A stretch of 64,000 nucleotides of DNA from NCBI GenBank assembly GCA_013152085.1, contig JAADHC010000022.1:1-64000 (forward strand), given 5' to 3'. The translations under genes were made by a program, and so were the position numbers. Of the stretch, positions 35,588-43,433 are shown piece by piece. Position 1 is the first letter of the stretch; each line of letters starts with the position of its first letter. The notes beneath the pieces were generated by a model. That model was not told the DNA's origin. It was given only the letters and a program-made list of their open reading frames with translations, and did not search any database. Source of the DNA: Chlorobiota bacterium. Its GTDB lineage: Bacteria; Bacteroidota; Bacteroidia; Bacteroidales; VadinHA17.

Positions 35588-36781
35588 ATGAAAAATAAAG
35601 TTCTTAGCATAATCAGTGTAACTGCAGTTGCTGCGCTCCTGTTGGCCGGATGTACCAAATCGGATATCGATAAGGCCCGGGAGGCTTACGACTTTAACAA
35701 TGTTATACCAAAGATTGTTGAACTCAATGTGCCGTCTTCATTCGAGATCGGCAGAACCTACACCGTTGATGTCCCTGCAAGAGGCGGGTCCGTTTTTACA
35801 TGGACGCTTATTAGCGGGGATGGAAGTTTTGTGGAACTCCCCGGTTTTGAAGGGAACGAGAATTCCTTTAAAAAAGGCCTGCAGCTGAATTCAAGTTCTG
35901 ATACTATTATTATCCTTAGTGTTCAGGAAACAACGGCAGGCGGGAAAACCGATGAGGTCGTGGATACCCTGACAAACAGTTCCGGCGATTTTACGCCCTT
36001 TACTGCCCGTCCTATCCTTGGATCATCATTGGCTCCGGTCGGTTTTTCACGTGACTACCAGGTTGCCTTATTCAATGAAAATGATAAGGCATTCTCCTCT
36101 TATGCCTGGGGAATAGAAGGCAGTGGCGCTTCTGTGAGCCCGGACAGCGATAACCCATGGATGGCTAAAGTTTCCTTTACTGAATCCGGGGTGGTTACCC
36201 TCTGGATGGTTGAAACCAACAGCCAGGGAATGGTCGCGGATACTTCTACCTATGATATCACCATCATTAACTACTGTGCGGTGGCTAACTTTAATGATTT
36301 TGCCGGCACCTATACCGGTTACGATCACAATGCCTATGGTATTAATGACGATAATGTAACCTTTACGGTTAAGGTGAAGGATAAAAAGAAACGTACCGTG
36401 ACCATCTCCGACGGTTTCTGGTATGCTTTGTATGGCCCGAATTACTGGGGTGAAACCGTAACCGGTGGTAACGCAGCGGTAGTAACCATAAATGTTGACG
36501 GAAGTATTACTTTCGAAAACCAGTTTGCTACCCAGACCGAAGATGCTTATGATTATTACATCGGACCCAGGTCTTCACCTGCATACTGGACCGGTTGTGA
36601 TGGTAAGATTGTTTTGGTAATTCCTTATCAGGGTTATTGGGATGATGGATATTCCGGAGGCTTTTCGGCTCAATTGTATGGTGAGAAGAGCCTTTCCAAA
36701 GGTGCTTTGTTAGAAAGGTCTTTTGTGCCTGATGATACACCTGCGATGACCAAGGATCTCCCGCCATTACCTCAGAAGTAA
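35588..36781 (+). CDS. Lipoprotein with Ig-like domains, paralogue of 41222-42052
   Basis: The protein has 397 residues from ATG 35588, with signal peptide MKNKVLSIISVTAVAALLLA and lipobox Cys in LAGCTKS. Two Ig/PKD-like beta-sandwich regions follow (about 45-130 and 135-225). A C-terminal domain (about 228-370) begins YCAVANFNDFAGTYTG and includes YWTGCDGKI. The same C-terminal pattern (FCVLTIDDFSGTWTG, then YWTGGDGSWAGCD) occurs in the lipoprotein at 41222, so the two are paralogues flanking the sulfotransferase-like pair. No enzyme motif is evident. By position it could be a SusE/F-like surface binder, which is an inference. Confidence 0.75.
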   Translation: MKNKVLSIISVTAVAALLLAGCTKSDIDKAREAYDFNNVIPKIVELNVPSSFEIGRTYTVDVPARGGSVFTWTLISGDGSFVELPGFEGNENSFKKGLQLNSSSDTIIILSVQETTAGGKTDEVVDTLTNSSGDFTPFTARPILGSSLAPVGFSRDYQVALFNENDKAFSSYAWGIEGSGASVSPDSDNPWMAKVSFTESGVVTLWMVETNSQGMVADTSTYDITIINYCAVANFNDFAGTYTGYDHNAYGINDDNVTFTVKVKDKKKRTVTISDGFWYALYGPNYWGETVTGGNAAVVTINVDGSITFENQFATQTEDAYDYYIGPRSSPAYWTGCDGKIVLVIPYQGYWDDGYSGGFSAQLYGEKSLSKGALLERSFVPDDTPAMTKDLPPLPQK

Positions 36782-36797
36782 TTTCTTAAGGTATCAG

Positions 36798-36837
36798 AAA
36801 AAAGGAGTTGAGGTGTTGCCTCTGCTCCTTTTTTTTT
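36798..36837 (+). terminator. Intrinsic terminator after the first Ig-like lipoprotein
   Basis: GGAG-tt-GAGG (36804-36813) pairs with CCTC-tg-CTCC (36819-36828) around a five-base loop, with an A-run before it and nine T after. The stem is interrupted by one T-T or T-G step. Confidence 0.75.
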
Positions 36838-36876
36838 ATTTTTACATTCACGTATTAAACAAAAACCATTTTACAG

Positions 36877-38925
36877 ATGTATTCCTTTGGTAAAAGATTA
36901 TTCCCCTTTTTGGTCGTATGGGTTGGACTGGCATTCATGAATCATACACTGGCGCAAACTACGGATTTCGATCGTTATTTTCCGGACATTACAATTACGA
37001 AATCCAATGATCCCGCACCCGGGTACTTTTTTCTGGCCACAAAGAAAACTTATGTGGATACGGCAGAAAACTATGTGGCTATCATTGATAACTATGGTAC
37101 ACCGGTATATTTCAGACTGGCTGACGGAAAAGCTGCAGGGATGCAGGTCAGGGAGGATGGAATTTATTTTAATGAGGGACAGCCAAAAAAATACTACCAC
37201 ATCGATTCGATGCTCATAAAGACCGATACGTTTAATACGGAAGGATATAAGCTCGACGGACATGATTTTGATATTGATTCGAACAGGCATGTCCTCCTGC
37301 TGGGTACTAACCTGGTAACCATGGATCTGACTTCCCTTGGTGGCCTTGCGGATGCAACGGTCAAAGATAAAGTGGTCCAGGAATTTGATGAGAACGGGAA
37401 CCTTCTTTTTACATGGAAAGCTTTGGATCATTTTGAAATTACCGATGCCAATGAAAATTCACCTTTTGTGGATTTTACAGCCAGTACCGTTGACTACCTG
37501 CATGCCAATTCACTTACTTTCGATTCGGATACCAGTTTTTTACTCTCGTGTCGTCATTTTGATGAAGTAACTAAGATTGACAGGCGTACCGGAGTAATTA
37601 TCTGGCGGCTTGGAGGGAAACATAATCAGTTTACTTTTGTCAATGATACGCTGAAATTTTCTCATCCCCATACCATTCGTAAACTCGATAATGGAAATAT
37701 CCTGATCTTTGATAACGGAAATTTTCATAATCCGCCAATCAGCAGTGTCATGGAATACAAACTGGATGAGCAGGCAATGACTGCTACACTGGTCAGACGA
37801 CAGTATCACGATCCGGAAATATTTGCCAATCATGCCGGAGGGGAGATGATGCTGGCTAATGGTAACCTGCTTGTATATTGGGGCGAGGAAACCCCTTCAT
37901 TTACCGAATACCATCCCGACGGATCGGTTGCGATAGAAATGGATTACTCTGCCCACAGCTTCAGTAACCGTGTGGCCAAATCCTCCTGGAGTCACAAGGT
38001 GTTCGAACCCATAACGGATAACGTGAATTTCGGTATGTGGGATGGTTATACGGAGAGCAATTATCTGCTTACCGTTCATAACAATACGGATTCGATCTTT
38101 ACGCTGACCGGGTATGCCACACATACGGATAATTTTTATATCCGGGATACCTTTCCGGTTGAAATTCCTGCACATGGTGATAAGGATATTACCGTTACTT
38201 TTTTCCCTGAAAATGCAAAAACAGGTTTTATCACGGATATACTGACCTTACAGGCTGATTATCCTCATATTTATATTGCCAGTCAGGTAAAACTAACGGG
38301 TAATAAAGAAGATACGCAGACTCCCGTAGTTACCATACAACCCGATACGGTTAATGTCCCCCTTACTGCTGTAATTCAGGTCGATTTCACTGAGCCGGTC
38401 CGGTTAACAAACGGTACAGACTTAAATTACCAGAATATTGACAGTTTATTTATCTTTAATAAAGGCGGGATAAACGGTGAAGCAGTTCCCTATAATGCCA
38501 ATATTAATACGGATAAAACGCACATAGAGATCATTCCGGCAGATTCGTTGCTTGCAAACCAGACCTATTATGTTTCACTGGACGCTGTTCTGGAAGATTA
38601 TTCGGGAAATAGTATCGCTCCGACCTCTGTTCAGTTCTCAACAGGTACTTCCATTACTGCTGTGGATTTGCTCGGGACTCATCCCTGTAGGGTCTTCCCC
38701 AATCCCGGCACAGGAATCTTTACGTTCATTTTTGATAACAACATTCCAAAAATGATGATCATCTATGATATTTCCGGTAAGGAAGTATATCGTGAAAAAG
38801 ATATCACAAGCCCGGTTTATCATTTGAATTTGACAAAACAGAAGCCAGGTATGTATTTTTTCCTGATACAGTCAAAGGGTCATGACATGCTGGATTCCGG
38901 AAAGATTGTTTTAAAGAGGGAGTAA
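36877..38925 (+). CDS. Arylsulfotransferase (ASST)-like exported protein with type IX sorting domain, copy 1
   Basis: The 682-residue protein has a signal peptide (to about residue 26, TLAQT). An ASST-like beta-propeller spans about 35-370, with TKIDRRTGVIIWRLGGK, FSHPHTIRKLDNGNILIFDNG (near 265-285) and LHANSLTFDSDTSFLLSCRH. A linker is followed by an SbsA-type Ig-like domain (about 480-590, VPLTAVIQVDFTEPVRL). The C-terminus (about 605-682, FPNPGTGIFTF and PGMYFFLIQ) is a type IX sorting domain, so the protein is probably placed at the cell surface. Family enzymes move sulfate between phenols without PAPS. Whether this member is active is unknown. A tandem paralogue follows after 24 bases. 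Confidence 0.85.
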   Translation: MYSFGKRLFPFLVVWVGLAFMNHTLAQTTDFDRYFPDITITKSNDPAPGYFFLATKKTYVDTAENYVAIIDNYGTPVYFRLADGKAAGMQVREDGIYFNEGQPKKYYHIDSMLIKTDTFNTEGYKLDGHDFDIDSNRHVLLLGTNLVTMDLTSLGGLADATVKDKVVQEFDENGNLLFTWKALDHFEITDANENSPFVDFTASTVDYLHANSLTFDSDTSFLLSCRHFDEVTKIDRRTGVIIWRLGGKHNQFTFVNDTLKFSHPHTIRKLDNGNILIFDNGNFHNPPISSVMEYKLDEQAMTATLVRRQYHDPEIFANHAGGEMMLANGNLLVYWGEETPSFTEYHPDGSVAIEMDYSAHSFSNRVAKSSWSHKVFEPITDNVNFGMWDGYTESNYLLTVHNNTDSIFTLTGYATHTDNFYIRDTFPVEIPAHGDKDITVTFFPENAKTGFITDILTLQADYPHIYIASQVKLTGNKEDTQTPVVTIQPDTVNVPLTAVIQVDFTEPVRLTNGTDLNYQNIDSLFIFNKGGINGEAVPYNANINTDKTHIEIIPADSLLANQTYYVSLDAVLEDYSGNSIAPTSVQFSTGTSITAVDLLGTHPCRVFPNPGTGIFTFIFDNNIPKMMIIYDISGKEVYREKDITSPVYHLNLTKQKPGMYFFLIQSKGHDMLDSGKIVLKRE

Positions 38926-38949
38926 AATATTTTAGATTCTTTTTTGATA

Positions 38950-41007
38950 ATGATGCCGTCTAAAAATGCAGGGGGAAAACTCGTCCTGGTGTTCTTGTTT
39001 TTCTTGTTTTTCGATCCATACAATATTTTTTCACAGAGCCAGACCGTCTCATCTTTTTTCCCGGATGTAACCATTAACGTATCCAATGATCCGTCTCCCG
39101 GGTATTTTTTCCTGGCTGCTCCGTTATCTATGGATACGTTACACGCAGCCTATCTTGCTGCCATTGATAATACAGGCATTCCATTATTCTTCAGAAGGAT
39201 GCCTTTTCCTGTCCTGGCCATGTCGCTTCAGCAGGACGGCAGGATCACCTATCTTTCATTGAAAACGGATTATTTATATTTCATGGATACCCTGCTTGAG
39301 GTTATTGACAGTATTACGACCGTGGGATACGATTTGAATTCCCACGATTATGCGGTTACAAACGACGGCCATATCTTCCTGTTGGGTATTGATATAAGAC
39401 ATAAGGATATGAGTCAGGTTGTTCCCGGAGGTGATCCGAATGCCACGGTACTGGATGCCGTAATCCAGGAATTTGATGAACAAAAGAACCTGGTTTTTTC
39501 CTGGAAAACTTCGGATCATTTCTCCGTTCTGGATGGCAATGAGAACTCCGATTTTGTCGATTTGACCGCAGGCATTGTGGATTATTGCCATGTGAATGCC
39601 ATTGCTGTTGATTCGGATACTTCGATACTGATCTCAAGCAGGCACATGGACGAAATTACCAAAATAGACCGGCGTACAGGTGATATTCTCTGGCGGCTGG
39701 GCGGGAAAAACAATATGTTTACATTTGTTAATGATACCCTGAAGTTTTCTCATCAGCACAGCATCAGAAAACTTGCCAACGGAAATATCCTTCTGTTTGA
39801 TAACGGAAACTTGCATAATCCGCCGGTATCCAGCGCCGTTGAATATGCTATTGATGAAAAGCAAATGACAGTTACGCTTGTGCGACGATTTAACCATCAT
39901 CCTCCGGTTTTTTCAACGTACATTGGCTCTACCGTCAGGATGAAAAACGGAAATACTGTGGTTGACTGGGGGAATGTTTCCCCTTCTCTGACAGAGTATC
40001 ATCCGGATGGCAGTGTGGCTCTTGATCTTGATTTTTCTGCACATAGTTATAGCCGGCAGGTATTTAAGTTTAACTGGCAACCCCGGGTTTTTTACACGGG
40101 CACTGATACGGTGGATTTTGGTATGTGGAATGGTATGGATACATTGAGAATGAACCTGCCTCTGCATAATAATCTCACGGATACACTCATGATTACCGGG
40201 GTATCGGTACTGGAGCGATCTTTTTTCGTGCTCGATTCTTTTCCGGTGAAAATATTGCCTGCCGGAAACAAAGATATTCACCTGGGCTTTTACCCTGCAG
40301 TTGTCGATTGGGGCTTGGTGAAAGATAAGCTGCTTATCTGTTCGGATAATGATACACAGCGCATTGCCCGGCAGGTAGTGCTTATCGGGCGAAAAGAAGA
40401 TACCACCCCGCCTCAGGTTTCTTTTACCCCGGATTCTGCCGGTGTTCCCCGTAATGCCGTTGTCCGTGCTGATTTTTCCGAACCGGTGCGGTTAAGCAGC
40501 AATACGGATCTTGATTATCAAAATGTGGATACCTTGTTTATCTTCAGGAAAGATAATGCCAACGGGGAACCGGTCCCCTTTGATGCCGTTGTCAGTACGG
40601 ATAAAATGCATGTTGTCGTCACTCCGGTCGATTCTCTTGAACCGGATCAGACGTATTATATAGCTCTGTATCATCCCCTTGAGGATTATTCGGGAAATGT
40701 CTTGTCGCCTGCTTCTGCTGCATTTTCTACCGGCGAAACCATTGCATCTTCCGGAAAACTTCACCGGGAACTGATCACTGTATTTCCCAATCCGGCTACC
40801 GGCCGGTTTACGCTTTACTTTCCAGATGCTTCCCGGCGTAAAGTGACGGTTTATTCCCTGACGGGGAAGGTGGTCTTTAAAAAACGGAATATTTTAACAG
40901 AAAATTATTCGTTTGACCTATCCGGCAGATTACCGGGCATGTATTTTATCCATATTGGTTCCCCGGACAACCTGGAAAATACCATACTCAGGATTATTTT
41001 GTTATAA
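38950..41007 (+). CDS. Arylsulfotransferase (ASST)-like exported protein with type IX sorting domain, copy 2
   Basis: The protein has 685 residues from ATG 38950, with a second ATG at the next codon; a TTG two codons earlier is also open. The layout is as in copy 1: signal peptide (to about residue 33, IFSQS), ASST-like propeller with TKIDRRTGDILWRLGGK and FSHQHSIRKLANGNILLFDNG, Ig-like domain (VPRNAVVRADFSEPVRL), and sorting domain (FPNPATGRFTLYF, PGMYFIHIG). Most shared motifs differ at only a few residues, which points to tandem duplication. The histidine in SHQH and those around YCHVNAI match conserved His positions of copy 1. The sulfate donor and acceptor are unknown. Confidence 0.85.
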   Translation: MMPSKNAGGKLVLVFLFFLFFDPYNIFSQSQTVSSFFPDVTINVSNDPSPGYFFLAAPLSMDTLHAAYLAAIDNTGIPLFFRRMPFPVLAMSLQQDGRITYLSLKTDYLYFMDTLLEVIDSITTVGYDLNSHDYAVTNDGHIFLLGIDIRHKDMSQVVPGGDPNATVLDAVIQEFDEQKNLVFSWKTSDHFSVLDGNENSDFVDLTAGIVDYCHVNAIAVDSDTSILISSRHMDEITKIDRRTGDILWRLGGKNNMFTFVNDTLKFSHQHSIRKLANGNILLFDNGNLHNPPVSSAVEYAIDEKQMTVTLVRRFNHHPPVFSTYIGSTVRMKNGNTVVDWGNVSPSLTEYHPDGSVALDLDFSAHSYSRQVFKFNWQPRVFYTGTDTVDFGMWNGMDTLRMNLPLHNNLTDTLMITGVSVLERSFFVLDSFPVKILPAGNKDIHLGFYPAVVDWGLVKDKLLICSDNDTQRIARQVVLIGRKEDTTPPQVSFTPDSAGVPRNAVVRADFSEPVRLSSNTDLDYQNVDTLFIFRKDNANGEPVPFDAVVSTDKMHVVVTPVDSLEPDQTYYIALYHPLEDYSGNVLSPASAAFSTGETIASSGKLHRELITVFPNPATGRFTLYFPDASRRKVTVYSLTGKVVFKKRNILTENYSFDLSGRLPGMYFIHIGSPDNLENTILRIILL

Positions 41008-41221
41008 GATTTATAAAGGGAAATAAAGATATTTTCCGGAAGTGCAGGCAGAAGCATTCCGGTATGTTTTTTGCATGTTTATTTATCCGGTAAAAATAAT
41101 CTGTTGAGATTTCTCAACGAATATTCCGGTATGCCGGATAACGATGATGATTTCAAATAAAGATAAATAGACTGTTATCGTTAAAATTTTCGTTAATATT
41201 GCGCCAAAATCCTGAAGACCT

Positions 41222-42052
41222 ATGAACCGAATCGTAAGTGGAATATTTTTGATCCTGATCCTGACGGCTGTTATGGCCGGTGGTTGTAAGAAGAATAAAG
41301 ACGAAAAACCTACAGAGGTCATTCCGAAAGTGCTGGATTTTGAAGGCCCCACGGATGTTATAGCTTCGGGTATGGAAGCGCTGGAGTATTCGGTGGCTTA
41401 CCGGGCGGGTTCCAGCTATGAATTTACATCCGAAGGATGGCCGGCACAGATATCCGTTCCGGATACTGCCTATCCCAACCGTATCAGGGTAATCTGGCAA
41501 CAGGCTGATCAGGATACTTCGGCACTGTTGATATGTGTTGAGACTTCAACTTCCGGGAATGTGTCTGAACCTGATACCCTGTTTATAAATATCCTGAGAT
41601 TCTGTGTGCTTACCATTGATGATTTCAGCGGAACATGGACCGGTTTGTCCAAAGGGGACAGTGAAGATACACTGACGGTCGAAATAGTTGTTGATCCGGG
41701 TGCCGGAGCGAATACTTTGCGGGTTAAACACATTTATGATACCGTGCCCGGGGGCGGGGAATACCTGCCACCCTTTATGCAGTCCCTGTTTAATGCCTGG
41801 GGTGAAAGATTCGTTCCCGTTAAAGGGAATGAAGGTGATGTGCTGCTTCACATAAATCTTTTGTCCGGCAAACTGATCATCGAAAATGATTACTGGGGTC
41901 AAACATTGCCCGGACCTTTTAATTACTGGACCGGCGGCGACGGATCGTGGGCAGGATGTGATACCTCCATGCATATTAATTTTGAATTATACTTGTCGAC
42001 AAATTTCAGTAAACCCAACATGACCGGGTCTATCGATCTGAAAAAACAATAA
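41222..42052 (+). CDS. Lipoprotein, shorter paralogue of 35588-36781
   Basis: The 276-residue lipoprotein has a signal peptide ending MAGGCKKNKDEK. One Ig-like region (about 40-125) precedes the C-terminal domain shared with the 35588 protein, starting FCVLTIDDFSGTWTG and containing YWTGGDGSWAGCD. It lacks one of the two Ig-like regions of the longer paralogue. Together the two lipoproteins bracket the arylsulfotransferase-like pair, which suggests a shared role at the cell surface, perhaps substrate binding. The function is unknown. The cysD promoter lies just downstream. Confidence 0.72.
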   Translation: MNRIVSGIFLILILTAVMAGGCKKNKDEKPTEVIPKVLDFEGPTDVIASGMEALEYSVAYRAGSSYEFTSEGWPAQISVPDTAYPNRIRVIWQQADQDTSALLICVETSTSGNVSEPDTLFINILRFCVLTIDDFSGTWTGLSKGDSEDTLTVEIVVDPGAGANTLRVKHIYDTVPGGGEYLPPFMQSLFNAWGERFVPVKGNEGDVLLHINLLSGKLIIENDYWGQTLPGPFNYWTGGDGSWAGCDTSMHINFELYLSTNFSKPNMTGSIDLKKQ

Positions 42053-42067
42053 CCTTTTTATTTCCGG

Positions 42068-42100
42068 AATTATGCAATTGAATTTTTCAATTGCATAATT
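42068..42100. promoter_or_regulatory. Perfect 15-bp palindrome at the cysD promoter
   Basis: AATTATGCAATTGAA (42068-42082) and TTCAATTGCATAATT (42086-42100) are exact reverse complements around TTT. The repeat ends six bases before the -7 element TAATTTTG (42106-42113) and covers the place where the -33 element should be. No T-run follows, so a terminator is less likely than an operator for a dimeric regulator. Confidence 0.6.
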
Positions 42101-42105
42101 TGGGT

Positions 42106-42113
42106 TAATTTTG
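42106..42113 (+). promoter_or_regulatory. cysD -7 promoter element
   Basis: TAATTTTG matches TAnnTTTG exactly and lies 24 bases before the cysD ATG. No TTTG stands at -33; that position is inside the palindrome, which suggests regulator dependence. Confidence 0.55.
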
Positions 42114-42137
42114 CGCTGAGTTTATCAAAGCCTTACC

Positions 42138-43043
42138 ATGGACGGATATCATCTGAATCATCTTAGAGAGCTGGAATCCGAATCGATTTACATCATTCGC
42201 GAAGTAGCTGCCCAGTTTGAAAATCCCACATTGCTCTTTTCCGGCGGAAAAGATTCAATCGTTATGTATTACCTTGCCCGGAAAGCATTCTGGCCTGCCA
42301 AAGTCCCTTTTCCGCTCATGCATATTGATACAGGACATAATTTTCAGGAAACCCTGGATTTCCGCGACCGGCTGATGGAAGAAACCGGTGGGAAATGTAT
42401 CGTCCGTTATGTCCAGGATACGATTAATCAGGGGAAAGTGGTGGAAGAAACCGGCCCCGAAGCCAGCCGAAATCTGTTGCAAACCGTAACGCTGCTGGAC
42501 GCTATTTCCGAACTGAAGTTTGATGCTGCCATGGGCGGAGGCAGAAGAGACGAAGAAAAAGCCCGCGCTAAAGAACGATTCTTTTCACACCGGGACATTT
42601 TTGGCCAGTGGGATCCGAAAAACCAGCGTCCCGAGCTGTGGAATATTTTTAACGGCCGTAAAAAACTGGGTGAGCATTTCCGGGTATTCCCCCTGAGTAA
42701 CTGGACAGAGATGGATGTCTGGCAATATATTTATATGGAAGATATTGACATTCCTTCCCTTTATTTTACGCATAAAAGGGAGGTTTTTAAACGTGACGGC
42801 GTGTGGCTTGCCAGAGCACCTTTTATACAACTTAAAGAAGGTGAAAAAATTGAGGTGAAAGACGTCCGTTGCCGCACCATCGGGGATATTACCTGTACGG
42901 GATTGACCCTTTCAAAAGCTGATAACCTCGAAGATATTATCCAGGAGGTGGCTACCACAAGAACCACCGAACGTGGCGGACGTGCCGACGATAAACGTTC
43001 CGAGGCCGCCATGGAAGACCGGAAGAAGGAAGGGTATTTTTAA
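42138..43043 (+). CDS. cysD: Sulfate adenylyltransferase small subunit
   Basis: CysD joins sulfate and ATP to give adenosine 5'-phosphosulfate, with energy from the GTPase subunit CysN. The 301-residue protein is a PP-loop ATP pyrophosphatase. Visible marks are the PP-loop SGGKDSIVM, MHIDTGHNFQETLDFRD, GGGRRDEEKARAKERFFSHR, and the C-terminal RCRTIGDITCTG and ERGGRADD. It is followed on the same strand by cysN, but with an unusual 390-base gap filled with repeats. Genes for APS kinase or APS/PAPS reductase are not in the window, so the use of the product (cysteine synthesis or sulfation) is not settled. Confidence 0.95.
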   Translation: MDGYHLNHLRELESESIYIIREVAAQFENPTLLFSGGKDSIVMYYLARKAFWPAKVPFPLMHIDTGHNFQETLDFRDRLMEETGGKCIVRYVQDTINQGKVVEETGPEASRNLLQTVTLLDAISELKFDAAMGGGRRDEEKARAKERFFSHRDIFGQWDPKNQRPELWNIFNGRKKLGEHFRVFPLSNWTEMDVWQYIYMEDIDIPSLYFTHKREVFKRDGVWLARAPFIQLKEGEKIEVKDVRCRTIGDITCTGLTLSKADNLEDIIQEVATTRTTERGGRADDKRSEAAMEDRKKEGYF

Positions 43044-43433
43044 AATTTGGAATTAGGTAATTAAATAGGTAATTAAATAGGTAGATAAATATCAGGTGAT
43101 TGTTGGAAATGTTGAAAGATACATTGTTAAGACGAGGGAGATTGCCTGCCTGACGGCAGACAGGCTTCTCCTGACGATTCACTGCGTTCATGTCAGGATC
43201 GCAATAACCCGACTTTGACAAAAAGAAATGAGAAGAGCGATGTACTTATTTTAGTTTTACAATATTATAACAGCAACCGGAGCTTACCTCCGCCAAGGCT
43301 ACGGCGGGCAAGGGGAGCAAGTGACCACAGAATGACGGTGAGCGACAGCGAACGAATGACATGTGCAAAGCGAATGAAAAATAGAGAGCGGCGAGAGCAA
43401 ATGATCTGAAAATAATGAACAAAAACAAATACC
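43044..43433. repeat. Repeat mosaic between cysD and cysN
   Basis: This 390-base gap within an otherwise conserved gene pair holds no gene. In order it carries three 12-base units TAGGTAATTAAA (43054-43089, the last diverged), a hairpin GCCTGCCTG/CAGACAGGC (43144-43165), a TCCTGAC/GTCAGGA pair (43169-43198), CCGCC/GGCGG (43290-43307), and dispersed repeat copy B (43330-43380). The parts look like accumulated intergenic elements. If cysD and cysN share a transcript, all of them are transcribed. Confidence 0.65.
43330..43380 (+). repeat. Dispersed repeat, copy B
   Basis: GAATGACGGTGAGCG, then AGCGAACGAATGACATG, aligns to copy A at 4091 over about 50 bases with one gap. It ends 53 bases before the cysN ATG. 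Confidence 0.65.
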
